From: Labrys miyagiensis
Lineage (GTDB): Bacteria > Pseudomonadota > Alphaproteobacteria > Rhizobiales > Labraceae
Assembly: GCF_030160835.1 (NCBI RefSeq)
Contig: NZ_BSPC01000023.1
Coordinates: forward strand, 124,001 to 188,000
Length of the DNA stretch: 64,000 bases
Direction: 5' to 3'
This document shows, in pieces, positions 17,225 through 25,821 of this stretch; the stretch's first letter is position 1, and each line of letters begins with the position of its first letter. The position numbers and the translations under genes were made by a program. The notes beneath the pieces are model-generated. The model worked only from the letters and a program-made list of their open reading frames with translations, searched no databases and had not been told where the DNA came from.

Positions 17225-18196
17225 ATGACGTCAGACAGCGGCCAGGCTGAGATCTTCGCCTTCCTGCTGGTGCCCGGCTTTTCAATGATGAGCCTGGCTT
17301 CGGCGATCGAGCCGCTACGTTCGCTCAACCGCCTCGCCCGCAAGCAAGCCTATGGCTGGCGCCTGTGTGGGCTAGAGGCAGGCGAGGTCCTGGCCTCCAA
17401 TAGCCTGCCCTTTGCGGTCGTCGACCATGCCGAAGCCCTCGCCGATGCAGCCTACGTCTTCGTCTGTGGCGGTCTTCGCATCGACGAGGCGGAAGAGAGG
17501 CGCTATCTCTCCATCCTGCGCCAGGCGGCGCGGCGCGGGCTTGCCATCGGCGCGATCTCGACCGGACCCTATCTCCTGGCACGGGCCGGCCTGCTCAACG
17601 GCTATCGCTGCACCATCCACTGGGAGAACCGCTCCGCCTTCCAGGAGGATTTCCCGGATCTCGATTGCACCAACAAGCTCTACGAGATCGACCAGCGCCG
17701 GATGACCTGCTCCGGCGGCACGGCGGCGATGGACATGATGCTGCATCTGATCGCCAACCGGCACGGGGCGGACCTCGCCCGAGGCGTCGCCAACCAGTTC
17801 CACCACGAGCGCATCCGCGACCAGCGAGAGGACCAGCGGGGCGGACGGCTGGAGAATCTCGCTTTCCTTCCGGACAAGGTGCGCCAGACCATCACCCTGA
17901 TGCAGCGCCAGATCGAGAATCCGGTGACGCTGCCCGGTATCGCGCGCAAGGTCGGCGTCAGCCCGCGCCAGCTCGAACGGCTCTTCCTGCAACACACGAG
18001 GATGACGCCGCTGCGCTACTACATGCAGATCCGCGTCGAGCGGGCACGCGAGCTCCTGCTCTACTCGGATCGTTCGGTGATCGACATCGCGGTGACCACC
18101 GGCTTCACCTCGACCTCGCATTTCGCGACCTGGTACCGGCGCGTCTATGGCAGCCGCCCCTCCGACATGCGCGGCCGGGGCAGGATGAGTGCCTAG
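17225..18196 (+). CDS. gbdR: GlxA/GbdR-like transcriptional regulator (DJ-1/PfpI domain + AraC HTH)
   Basis: A 323-residue regulator. Residues about 10-180 form a glutamine-amidotransferase-like (DJ-1/PfpI) ligand domain (FAFLLVPGFSMMSLASAIEP, AISTGPYLLARAGLLNG, HWENRSAFQEDFP, CSGGTAAMDMMLHLI). Residues about 215-312 are an AraC double helix-turn-helix (VTLPGIARKVGVSPRQLERL, then VIDIAVTTGFTSTSHFATWY). This is the GbdR architecture, the activator of glycine-betaine and dimethylglycine catabolism in Pseudomonas; CdhR and ArgR share the fold. Its start follows the FAD oxidoreductase by 21 bp, so the two are co-transcribed. Three boxes with 21-bp direct repeats at the surrounding promoters fit it as regulator. 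The gene name is by analogy. Confidence 0.8.
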   Translation: MTSDSGQAEIFAFLLVPGFSMMSLASAIEPLRSLNRLARKQAYGWRLCGLEAGEVLASNSLPFAVVDHAEALADAAYVFVCGGLRIDEAEERRYLSILRQAARRGLAIGAISTGPYLLARAGLLNGYRCTIHWENRSAFQEDFPDLDCTNKLYEIDQRRMTCSGGTAAMDMMLHLIANRHGADLARGVANQFHHERIRDQREDQRGGRLENLAFLPDKVRQTITLMQRQIENPVTLPGIARKVGVSPRQLERLFLQHTRMTPLRYYMQIRVERARELLLYSDRSVIDIAVTTGFTSTSHFATWYRRVYGSRPSDMRGRGRMSA

Positions 18197-18197
18197 G

Positions 18198-18270
18198 GCC
18201 TATAGCGTTTTGCGATTTGAGGGAATCGGCAAGAATCGAAAAGACTTGCTAAAACAAGGAGTTATAGCAA
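18198..18270. repeat. Degenerate family 2 palindromic element
   Basis: CTATAGCGTTTTGCGATTT followed by GAATCGAAAAGAC and AAAACAAGGAGTTATAGC resembles the AGCGTTTTGCGATT / AAACAAGGAGTTAGAGC elements common between rhizobial genes, with the arms decayed. It begins right after the TAG stop of the regulator gene. Confidence 0.45.
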
Positions 18271-18415
18271 TGGACGTTTGCGTGTAAACGCGCTTTGTGC
18301 TGGGGATCCCCGAGTCTGTCGAAACTGCATCGAAATGAAGTCGATTTGGGAGCGAAGGCGGTGGGCAACGCAGCGCGCGCGGCCTCTCCTTGCATGCCGC
18401 CAATCCGCGTGTTAC

Positions 18416-18439
18416 ATACTGAACCACATGGTTCAGTAT
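18416..18439. promoter_or_regulatory. ArsR operator centred on the start codon
   Basis: ATACTGAACC (18416-18425) and GGTTCAGTAT (18430-18439) are a perfect 10-bp inverted repeat separated by ACAT. The ATG of the ArsR gene (18428-18430) lies in the spacer and right arm. A repressor bound here would block transcription and expose no ribosome binding site, so strong autoregulation of the ArsR-AHSA1 operon is expected. Confidence 0.7.
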
Positions 18440-18784
18440 GGACGGACCCGCTTCGATGCCTCATTCGCCGCGCTCTCGGACGCCACCCGACGCGGCGTTC
18501 TGGAGCAGCTCGGGCGTGCAGACGCTTCGATCACGGACCTTGCCGAGAAGTTCCACATGACCCTCACGGGCATGAAGAAGCATGTCGGCGTCTTGGAGCA
18601 GGCGGGGCTCGTCACCACGGAAAAAGTCGGGCGCGTGCGGACCTGCAAGCTCGGCCCGCGCCGACTGGAGGAAGAGGCGGCATGGATCGAGAGGTACCGC
18701 CAACTCTGGGACGCACGCTTCGACGAACTGGACAAGGTTGTCGAGGAACTGAAATGGAAGGAGAAGGTCGATGGACGCAAGTGA
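18428..18784 (+). CDS. ArsR family repressor paired with an AHSA1 protein
   Basis: A 118-residue winged-helix protein starting MVQYGRTRFDASFAALSDAT. The helix-turn-helix is TDLAEKFHMTLTGMKKHVGV and the wing EKVGRVRTCKLG; no metal-binding CxC motif is present. Its C-terminal WIERYRQLWDARFDELDKVV is typical of the ArsR subgroup translationally coupled to SRPBCC/AHSA1 proteins. The next gene overlaps its 3' end by 14 bp. No Shine-Dalgarno sequence precedes the ATG; the inverted repeat at 18416-18439 covers it, so the message may be leaderless or nearly so. Confidence 0.85.
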   Translation: MVQYGRTRFDASFAALSDATRRGVLEQLGRADASITDLAEKFHMTLTGMKKHVGVLEQAGLVTTEKVGRVRTCKLGPRRLEEEAAWIERYRQLWDARFDELDKVVEELKWKEKVDGRK

Positions 18785-19280
18785 GCCTACCCCCATGAAG
18801 AACCGCACGACGGTGGATCGGAAGTCCGAGCGTGAGCTGGTCGTTACACGAACCTTCAACGGCCCGGCGCGCATCGTGTTTGAGGCGTGGACCAAGCCCG
18901 AGCTGTTCATGCGATGGTGGGCGCCGAAATCGATGGGCGTACCCCTGCTTTCCTGCGAGATGGATGTTCACGTCGGAGGCAGATACCGTCTCGAGTTCGG
19001 ACACGACGCCTCGAACTCTATGGCGTTCTTCGGTAGGTATATCGAAGCGACACCGCACTCGCGCCTCGTCTGGACCAATGAGGAAGACGACGACGCTCCC
19101 GTGACCACGGTGACCTTCGAGGAACAAGGCGGCAAGACGCTGCTGGTCCTGCACGAACTCTATCCCTCGAAGGAAGCTCTCGACGCTGCCATTGCCGGGA
19201 TGGCGGATGGGATGCCCGAGCAATTCGAGCAGTTGGACGAGCTTCTCGTCACCCTGGGCGCGAGCGCGGGAGGGTCATGA
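18771..19280 (+). CDS. SRPBCC / AHSA1 domain protein
   Basis: A 169-residue protein of the START-like hydrophobic-pocket fold. ERELVVTRTFNGPARIVFEA and WTKPELFMRWWAPKS begin the domain, and WTNEEDDDAPVTTVTFEE with a C-terminal FEQLDELLVTLG end it. The gene overlaps the ArsR stop by 14 bp, the usual coupled arrangement. These proteins bind small hydrophobic ligands; the physiological role of such pairs is mostly unknown. It may also start at 18795 (MKNRTTVDRKSERELV). There is no signal peptide; it should be cytoplasmic. Confidence 0.8.
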   Translation: MDASEPTPMKNRTTVDRKSERELVVTRTFNGPARIVFEAWTKPELFMRWWAPKSMGVPLLSCEMDVHVGGRYRLEFGHDASNSMAFFGRYIEATPHSRLVWTNEEDDDAPVTTVTFEEQGGKTLLVLHELYPSKEALDAAIAGMADGMPEQFEQLDELLVTLGASAGGS

Positions 19281-19418
19281 AGTCGTCGGTCTCGCAGTCG
19301 GCCATCTGACAGAGAAGTCTGCGGAAAGCGCGGAAAGAGGTTGCACGTGCAGGAATAATCTTTCACTGTCGGTAACATCCTGTGTGGGTGTGATTTGATC
19401 TGGACGTGAGTTCGCAAG

Positions 19419-19444
19419 TGTCGCTTTCCTCATCCAAGATGTCG
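19419..19444 (+). promoter_or_regulatory. GbdR-like operator upstream of soxB
   Basis: TGTCG at 19419-19423 and TGTCG at 19440-19444 (both within TGTCGCT), period 21 bp, ending 68 nt before the soxB ATG. Aligned with the box at 15767, about 19 of 26 positions agree, including TTT and CTC in the spacer. Confidence 0.65.
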
Positions 19445-19512
19445 CTGAACCGCGCGACCGTTCACCCCGCCCTGTCCGAAGCTCTCCGAACCCGTCCCCG
19501 GCAAGAAGCCTG

Positions 19513-20763
19513 ATGCATTATTCCGTTTTCTCTCTTCTGAAGAACGCCCTTACCGGCCATCGCGGCTGGCAGCCGGCCTGGCGCGATGCCGAGCCGCGGC
19601 TTTCCTATGACGTCATCATCATCGGCGGCGGCGGGCACGGCCTGGCGACGGCCTATTACCTCGCCAAGGAATTCGGCATCACCAAGGTCGCGGTGCTGGA
19701 AAAGGGCTGGATCGGCGGCGGCAATGCCGGTCGCAACACCACCATCGTGCGCTCCAACTATCTGCTGCCTGGGAACATCCCCTTCTACGAGCATTCAATG
19801 AAGCTGTGGGAAGGGCTGGAGCAGGACTTCAACTACAACGCCATGATGAGCCAGCGCGGCGTGCTCAATCTTTACCATTCCGACGCCCAGCGCGATGGCT
19901 ATGCCAGGCGCGGCAATGCCATGCGCCTGCATGGCGTCGATGCCGAGCTGCTCGACCAGGACGGCGTCAGGGCGATGGCGCCCTTCCTCAATTTCGACGA
20001 TGCGCGCTTTCCCATCCAGGGTGGCCTCTTGCAGCGCCGCGGGGGCACCGCCCGCCATGATGCGGTGGCCTGGGGCTATGCGCGCGGGGCCAGCGATCGC
20101 GGCGTCGACATCGTGCAGAATTGCGAGGTCAAGGGCTTCGTGCGCGAGGGCGGCCGCATCGTCGGCGTCGAGACCACCCGCGGCACGCTGAGGGCCAAGA
20201 AGATCGGCATGGCGGTGGCCGGCAACACCTCGAAGGTCGGCACCCTCGCCGGCCTGCGCCTGCCCATCGAGAGCCATGTCCTGCAGGCCTTCGTCTCCGA
20301 GGGGCTGAAGCCGCTGATCCCCGGCGTGATCACCTTCGGGGCCGGACATTTCTATGTAAGCCAGTCCGACAAGGGCGGTCTCGTCTTCGGCGGCGATATC
20401 GACGGCTACAATTCCTACGCCCAGCGCGGCAATCTGCCGGTGGTCGAGGATGTCTGCGAGGGCGGCATGGCCGTGATGCCGATGATCGGGCGCCTGCGCC
20501 TTCTGCGCAGCTGGGGCGGCATCATGGACATGTCGATGGACGGCTCGCCGATCATCGACAAGAGCGGCATCGACGGCCTCTATCTCAATTGCGGCTGGTG
20601 CTATGGCGGCTTCAAGGCAACGCCCGCCTCGGGCTGGTGCTTCGCCCATCTTATCGCGAAAGACGAGCCGCATGAGGTCGCCAAGGCCTACCGGCTCGAC
20701 CGCTTCGAGACCGGCGCGGTGATCGACGAAAAAGGCCAGGGCGCCCAACCCAATCTTCACTAG
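19513..20763 (+). CDS. soxB: Sarcosine oxidase beta subunit
   Basis: A 416-residue flavoprotein subunit of heterotetrameric sarcosine oxidase, which converts sarcosine, tetrahydrofolate and O2 to glycine, methylene-tetrahydrofolate and H2O2. The FAD-binding motif is IIIGGGGHGLATAYYL. The RRGGTARHDAVAWGYARGA segment contains the His expected to hold the covalent FMN. The C-terminal NCGWCYGGFKATPASGWCFA is family-typical. First gene of soxBDAG. Its TAG stop (20761-20763) is also the first three bases of a palindromic element that separates it from soxD. A GbdR-like box precedes it, suggesting induction by betaine or dimethylglycine. Confidence 0.95.
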   Translation: MHYSVFSLLKNALTGHRGWQPAWRDAEPRLSYDVIIIGGGGHGLATAYYLAKEFGITKVAVLEKGWIGGGNAGRNTTIVRSNYLLPGNIPFYEHSMKLWEGLEQDFNYNAMMSQRGVLNLYHSDAQRDGYARRGNAMRLHGVDAELLDQDGVRAMAPFLNFDDARFPIQGGLLQRRGGTARHDAVAWGYARGASDRGVDIVQNCEVKGFVREGGRIVGVETTRGTLRAKKIGMAVAGNTSKVGTLAGLRLPIESHVLQAFVSEGLKPLIPGVITFGAGHFYVSQSDKGGLVFGGDIDGYNSYAQRGNLPVVEDVCEGGMAVMPMIGRLRLLRSWGGIMDMSMDGSPIIDKSGIDGLYLNCGWCYGGFKATPASGWCFAHLIAKDEPHEVAKAYRLDRFETGAVIDEKGQGAQPNLH

Positions 20764-20863
20764 CGCTTCATTTTCAGACCGAATTACCAGGAATCGCAAA
20801 ATGCTACTTCTGCCACCGCGTTTCGTTGGAATGGCGTTCCAACCTGAACGCATTTTGCTTTAG
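20761..20863. repeat. Family 2 palindromic element between soxB and soxD
   Basis: Begins TAGCGCTTCATTTTCAGACC, contains AATCGCAAAATGCT in the left arm, and ends AACGCATTTTGCTTTAG. It has the same layout as the element at 60478-60583 (CTAGAGCGCTTTACTTTCAG ... AACGCATTTTGCTCTAG). It lies inside the sox operon, so the transcript must fold it, and its first codon-sized unit is the soxB stop. Confidence 0.75.
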
Positions 20864-20876
20864 AAGGCGCTGTTCG

Positions 20877-21152
20877 ATGCGGATTGCCTGTCCCTATTGC
20901 GGTGCGCGCGGCGTGCACGAATTCACCTATCTCGGCGATGCCAAGCCTGTGCGGCCCGATCCCGCTGCGCCCGACGCCGGAAAACTCTTCTTCGATTACA
21001 GCTATTTGCGTGACAATCCGGAAGGAGAGCATGAGGAGCTCTGGTACCACTCCTCCGGCTGCCGCTCCTGGCTCAGGGTGAAGCGCAACACGCGCACTCA
21101 TGCGATCTCGGAAGCCGTGCTGGTGCAGGACGCGATGGGAGCCGCATCATGA
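20877..21152 (+). CDS. soxD: Sarcosine oxidase delta subunit
   Basis: A 91-residue zinc-binding subunit. MRIACPYCGARGVHEFTYLG carries the C-x2-C pair, and WYHSSGCRSWLRVKRNT the His and third Cys that complete the zinc site. Length and motifs match SoxD. The ATG at 20877, preceded by AAGG, is preferred over an upstream in-frame ATG at 20826 that lies inside the palindromic element. It overlaps soxA by four bases (ATGA). Confidence 0.93.
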   Translation: MRIACPYCGARGVHEFTYLGDAKPVRPDPAAPDAGKLFFDYSYLRDNPEGEHEELWYHSSGCRSWLRVKRNTRTHAISEAVLVQDAMGAAS

Positions 21153-24130
21153 GCGACGCCGTCTCCTTCCGCCTGCCGTCCGCCGGCCTTCTCGACCGCG
21201 CCAGCCCCGTCGGCTTTCAGTTCGACGGCAAACGCTATCAGGGCCTGGCCGGCGATACGCTTGCCTCGGCCCTGCTCGCCAACGGCGTGCGCCTGGTCGG
21301 GCGCTCCTTCAAATATCACCGCCCGCGCGGCGTCTTCACCGCCGGCCCCGAGGAGCCGAACGCCCTGGTGGAACTGCGCACGGGCGCAAGGCGCGAGCCG
21401 AACACCAAGGCGACCACGGTGGAACTCTATGACGGGCTAGAGGCCGCGAGCCAGAACCGCTGGCCCTCGCTGTCCTTCGACCTGCTCTCGGTGAACCAGC
21501 TCGCGGGACCGCTCTTCGTCGGCGGCTTCTACTACAAGACCTTCATGTGGCCGGCTTCCTTCTGGGAGAAGGTCTACGAGCCGATGATCCGCCGCGCCGC
21601 CGGTCTCGGCAAGGCGAGCGGCGCGCCCGATCCCGACCACTACGAGAAGGCTGCTGCCTTCTGCGACGTGCTAGTGATCGGCTCCGGCCCTGCCGGCCTG
21701 ATGGCGGCGCTGGAAGCCGGCCGTGCCGGCGCCCGCGTCATCCTCTGCGAGGACGATTTCCGCCTCGGCGGCCGCCTGCTCGCCGAGCGCCAGGAGGTCG
21801 ACGGCAAGCCTGGTGCGGTGTTCGCCACCGAAATCGAGGCCGAACTCTCCGCCATGCCGGAGGTGCGGATCATGCGCCGCACGCAGGTGTTCGGCAGCTA
21901 TGACGGCGGCACCTACGGCGCGCTGGAACGAGTGTCGGATCATCTGCCGCTGCCGCCGGAGCACCAGCCCCGCCAGCGCCTTTGGCACATCATGGCCAGG
22001 CGCTGTGTCAACGCCATGGGCGCGGTGGAGCGGCCGATCGTGTTCGGCGGCAATGATCGGCCGGGCGTGATGCTCGCCTCCGCGGCGCGCACCTATCTCA
22101 ACCGCTATGGCGTGGCGCCGGGCCGCAAGGCCGTGGTCTTCACCACTGCCGACGATGGCTGGCGCAGCGCCGCCGATCTCACCGCCGCCGGCGTGACGGT
22201 GGCGGCCATCATCGACGCCCGCCAGGAGGTCAGCCCGGATGTTTCCGGCTGGGCCTCCAAGATCGGCACGCGCGTGATAACAGGCGCCCGCGTCACCGAC
22301 GCCAAGGGCGGCGCCTCCGGCATCAAGGCGGTGGACGTCCTCGGCGACCGCAGCCGCGAGACCATCACCGCCGATTTCCTCGCAATCTCCGGCGGCTGGA
22401 ATCCGCAGGTTGCACTCACCACCCACAAGGGCAACAGGCCGCGCTGGTCGGACGAGCTGGCCGCATTCCTGCCCGGCGACCTGCCCGAGAGCATGGCGGT
22501 GGCGGGCGCTGCCAATGGCGATTTCTCGCTGGGCGCCTGCCTGCGTACGGGCGCGGAAGCCGGACGCCTGGCCGCGGCCGATTGTGGCTTTTCCGCCGGC
22601 GGCGCCCCCCTGCCCTCCTGCGAGGACGAGGCGGTCGGCCTCAAGCCGCTCTGGCATGTGGCCGAGAGCGGTTCGAAGGCTTTCGTCGACCAGCAGAACG
22701 ATGTCACCGCCAAGGATATCGAGATCGCCCATCGCGAGGGCTTCCGCTCGGTCGAGCATCTCAAGCGCTATACCACGCTCGGCATGGCGACGGACCAGGG
22801 CAAGATCTCGGGTGTATCAGGGCATGCCATGATGGCCGCGCTGCTCGGCCGCTCGATGACCGATGTCGGCACCACCGCTGCCCGCCCGCCGCATCTGCCG
22901 GTAGCAATCGGGGCGCTCGCGGGACCCCATCGCGGCAAGCATTTCAAGGCAACGCGCCTCACCGCCGGCCATGACTGGTCGATTGCCAATGGCGCCACCA
23001 TGGTCGAGGCGGGACAGTGGCTGCGCCCGCAATGGTTCACCCGGCCCGGCGAGAAGGACTGGCTGGAGAGCGTCTCGCGCGAGGTGCGCACCACCCGCTC
23101 CATTGTCGGCATCTGCGATGTCTCCACCCTCGGCAAGATCGACATCAAGGGCGCCGATGCCGGCGCCTTCCTCGACCGCGTCTACATCAACACCTTCTCC
23201 ACCGTGGCGGTCGGCAAGGCGCGTTACGGCCTGATGCTGCGCGAGGATGGCTTCGTCATGGACGACGGCACCTCCGCTCGCTTCGCGCCCGATCATTTCG
23301 TGATGTCGACCACGACTGCCAATGCCGTGAAGGTGATGCAGCATCTCGAATTCTGCCGCCAGGTGCTCTGGCCGGAACTCGATGTCTCGCTCGCCTCGAT
23401 CACCGAGCAATGGTCGCAATATTCGGTGGCCGGCCCGAAGGCGCGCGAACTCCTGCAGAAGCTCTATGGCCCCGATGTCGATCTCTCCGACAAGGCCTTC
23501 CCTTATATGGGGTGCGCGCCCCTCCCGCTCGGCAATGTCTCGTCCCGCCTCTACCGGCTCTCCTTCTCCGGCGAGCTCGCTTATGAGATCGCCGTGCCGG
23601 CCCATTACGGCCTGGCGCTGCTCAAGGCGCTGATGGCGCTGGCCAACGAGTTCGGCGGCTGCCCCTATGGCACCGAGGCGCTTGGGGTCATGCGCGTCGA
23701 GAAGGGCCATGTCGCCGGCAACGAACTCAACGGCCAGACCACTGCCAGGGATCTCGGCCTCGGCAAGATGATGTCCACCAAGAAGGATTATATCGGTCGT
23801 ATACTTGCGGGACGCCCCGCGCTGGTAGCCGCCGATCGACCCACGCTTGTGGGCCTCAAGCCAGTCAACCCGGCCGACCGCCTGCGCGCCGGGGCGCATT
23901 TCCTCAGGAAGGGCGCTGCCGCCGAAGCGAAGAACGACGAAGGCTTCGTCACTTCGGTGGTCTACTCCCCGATGCTGGAAAGCTGGATCGGCCTCGGCCT
24001 GCTAGCCAGTGGCCCCTCGCGCCATGGCGAAGTGCTGCGCGCCTATGATCCCGTGCGCAACGGCGATATCGAGGTGAAGATCGTCTCGCCTATCTTCTTC
24101 GATCCGGAAGGGAGCCGCCTCCATGTCTGA
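21149..24130 (+). CDS. soxA: Sarcosine oxidase alpha subunit
   Basis: A 993-residue subunit. The N-terminal part (to about 110) is ferredoxin-like without cluster cysteines; DVLVIGSGPAGLMAALEAGR (about residue 172 on) is the NAD-binding domain; GRSLMTD to the end is the aminomethyltransferase (GcvT-like) half that passes the methyl group to tetrahydrofolate, with TLGKIDIKGADAGAFLDRVY and GTEALGVMRVEKGHVAGNEL as landmarks. The size equals that of characterised SoxA. It shares four bases with soxD and eight with soxG, so all three are translationally coupled. Confidence 0.95.
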   Translation: MSDAVSFRLPSAGLLDRASPVGFQFDGKRYQGLAGDTLASALLANGVRLVGRSFKYHRPRGVFTAGPEEPNALVELRTGARREPNTKATTVELYDGLEAASQNRWPSLSFDLLSVNQLAGPLFVGGFYYKTFMWPASFWEKVYEPMIRRAAGLGKASGAPDPDHYEKAAAFCDVLVIGSGPAGLMAALEAGRAGARVILCEDDFRLGGRLLAERQEVDGKPGAVFATEIEAELSAMPEVRIMRRTQVFGSYDGGTYGALERVSDHLPLPPEHQPRQRLWHIMARRCVNAMGAVERPIVFGGNDRPGVMLASAARTYLNRYGVAPGRKAVVFTTADDGWRSAADLTAAGVTVAAIIDARQEVSPDVSGWASKIGTRVITGARVTDAKGGASGIKAVDVLGDRSRETITADFLAISGGWNPQVALTTHKGNRPRWSDELAAFLPGDLPESMAVAGAANGDFSLGACLRTGAEAGRLAAADCGFSAGGAPLPSCEDEAVGLKPLWHVAESGSKAFVDQQNDVTAKDIEIAHREGFRSVEHLKRYTTLGMATDQGKISGVSGHAMMAALLGRSMTDVGTTAARPPHLPVAIGALAGPHRGKHFKATRLTAGHDWSIANGATMVEAGQWLRPQWFTRPGEKDWLESVSREVRTTRSIVGICDVSTLGKIDIKGADAGAFLDRVYINTFSTVAVGKARYGLMLREDGFVMDDGTSARFAPDHFVMSTTTANAVKVMQHLEFCRQVLWPELDVSLASITEQWSQYSVAGPKARELLQKLYGPDVDLSDKAFPYMGCAPLPLGNVSSRLYRLSFSGELAYEIAVPAHYGLALLKALMALANEFGGCPYGTEALGVMRVEKGHVAGNELNGQTTARDLGLGKMMSTKKDYIGRILAGRPALVAADRPTLVGLKPVNPADRLRAGAHFLRKGAAAEAKNDEGFVTSVVYSPMLESWIGLGLLASGPSRHGEVLRAYDPVRNGDIEVKIVSPIFFDPEGSRLHV

Positions 24131-24737
24131 TCCCCTCACGGCCAGCCCGCTGCATCTCGGAAAACGCAGCGCCTTCGACGGCCTGCTGAAGCCGATCGGC
24201 CATGGTACCGGCGTCACGATCCAGGACCGCTCGGATCTGGAGCTGATTGTCCTTGCCGCCCGCAAGGGCCAGGCGGGAGCACTCGCGGCGCGCATGGACG
24301 CGGGTTATGGCCTGCGCCTGCCCTCCGCCCCCAAACGCGTTGTTTCCGGACACCTGGCCGCCATCGGCACCGGCCCCGGCACCTGGCTGCTGACGCGGGA
24401 AAGCGAGGCAAGCGACAAGCCGGGCGCCTTCGCCGGTGAACTCACTCAGGCGCTTGCCGGCTTGGCCGCCGTCACCGACCAGTCCTCCGGCTATGCCGCC
24501 CTGCGCATCGGCGGCCCCCGCGCCCGCGACACCTTCGCCAAGGGCCTCGACATCGATCTGCACCCCCGCGTCTTCGGGCCGGGGGATGCTGCCGTCACCG
24601 CCTGCTCCCATATCGGCGTGACGCTTTGGCAGCTCGACGATGCCCCGACCTATGAGATCGCCCTCTTCCGCTCCATGGCCGGCAGCTTCTGGCACTGGCT
24701 GAGCGAGAGCGCGGGAGAGTATGGATTGGCGGTATGA
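24123..24737 (+). CDS. soxG: Sarcosine oxidase gamma subunit
   Basis: A 204-residue subunit related to the folate-binding half of GcvT. Landmarks are GTGVTIQDRSDLELIVLAAR, QSSGYAALRIGGPRARDTF and SHIGVTLWQLDDAPTYEIAL with FRSMAGSFWHWL near the C-terminus. Last gene of soxBDAG; overlaps soxA by eight bases. Its TGA is followed at once by a palindromic element that probably ends or stabilises the transcript. Confidence 0.92.
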   Translation: MSDPLTASPLHLGKRSAFDGLLKPIGHGTGVTIQDRSDLELIVLAARKGQAGALAARMDAGYGLRLPSAPKRVVSGHLAAIGTGPGTWLLTRESEASDKPGAFAGELTQALAGLAAVTDQSSGYAALRIGGPRARDTFAKGLDIDLHPRVFGPGDAAVTACSHIGVTLWQLDDAPTYEIALFRSMAGSFWHWLSESAGEYGLAV

Positions 24738-24867
24738 CTGGAAGCGCGGACGTCCTCGTCCGCTCTTGAAACATTGCGCCTGTTGCGCGGGCGCAACATG
24801 AATGTCGGCCACGCTCTTTTCTATGCCGCATGCGGTTCAAGAGCGGACGGGACGTCCGCGCTCCCAG
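24738..24867. repeat. Palindromic intergenic element, family 1
   Basis: Left arm CTGGAAGCGCGGACGTCCTC then GTCCGCTCTTGAA, right arm TTCAAGAGCGGACGGGACGT then CCGCGCTCCCAG. The loop holds GCGCCTGTTGCGCGGGCGC. It exactly fills the space between the convergent soxG and aldo/keto reductase genes and abuts both stop codons. Confidence 0.85.
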
Positions 24868-25776
24868 CTACGGCAGCTTCTCGCCGCGGGAGGCGACCAG
24901 GACCGCGTACCACTCCGCCCGGCCCCAGCGCGGCACATAGGCCTGCGGTATCTCGCGGATGCGGTCGAGGTTCTGGGTGCCGACGATCGGGATGGTGCGG
25001 GAGGGGTGGGCCATCAGCCAGCTCAGCGCCGCGGCGGTGCGCGAGACTCCCGTCTCGGAGGCCTTGGCGTCGAACAATGCTACGACCGCACGCGATCGCT
25101 CATCCTGAGGCTGTGCCAGCCGGCCGCCGCCGAGCGGGGACCAGGCCAGCACGGCCATGTCGCTCTGGATTGAATGATCCAATATGCCTTCGGTAAGCGG
25201 ATCAAGATGCAGGGCGGAGAATTCCGGCTGGTGGCTGACGATGGGCAGGCTGAGAAAGGCGGCGAGAGCCTGCGTCTGCGCCACCGTATAGTTGGAGACG
25301 CCAATGGCGCCGATCTTGCCGGCGCGATGTGCAGCCTCCAGGGCGGAAGCAATCTCGCTGGGATGGGTGAGGATATCGGGCCTGTGGATCTGCCACAGGT
25401 CGATGCGTTCGACATTCATGCGCCTGAGCGAGGCATCGATGGCGGAGGACAGATAGGCCGCCGAGGAATTGTAAGGCGTGCCGGGAACGATGCCACCCTT
25501 CGAGGCCAGGATCATCGGTGCGCGCAGGCCGAGGTTGGCGCCGAACACCCGGCCAAGCTGTGTCTCAGAGGCACCGAAGCCGCCATGGCTCTTCGGGCCG
25601 TAGATGTCGGCGGTGTCGAACAGGGTCACGCCGGCTTCGAGCGCCGTCTCCACCAGCTTCTGCGCCGTTGCGAGATCCTCCCCGCCGAAGCGCCACATGC
25701 CCCAGGCGACCGAACTCACGGAAAAGCCGCTCCTGCCGAGAGGGCGCGTCTTCAGGGGCGCGGGTAGCTCGCTCAT
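24868..25776 (-). CDS. Aldo/keto reductase
   Basis: A 302-residue NAD(P)H-dependent aldo/keto reductase with the complete catalytic tetrad: D54 and Y59 (FDTADIYG), K93 (ILASKGG) and H131 (DLWQIHRPD). The C-terminal IVGTQNLDRIREI is the cofactor-binding loop of this family. It resembles the YdhF/oxidoreductase-like single-gene forms of unknown carbonyl substrate. Its TAG stop touches the palindromic element at 24738-24867. It lies 45 bp downstream of the LysR gene on the same strand, so co-transcription is possible. Confidence 0.87.
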   Translation of the reverse strand: MSELPAPLKTRPLGRSGFSVSSVAWGMWRFGGEDLATAQKLVETALEAGVTLFDTADIYGPKSHGGFGASETQLGRVFGANLGLRAPMILASKGGIVPGTPYNSSAAYLSSAIDASLRRMNVERIDLWQIHRPDILTHPSEIASALEAAHRAGKIGAIGVSNYTVAQTQALAAFLSLPIVSHQPEFSALHLDPLTEGILDHSIQSDMAVLAWSPLGGGRLAQPQDERSRAVVALFDAKASETGVSRTAAALSWLMAHPSRTIPIVGTQNLDRIREIPQAYVPRWGRAEWYAVLVASRGEKLP

Positions 25777-25821
25777 TTGTTAATCCTGCTGCTGGGAGGC
25801 ATTTGATGTAGGACCTTCCTA

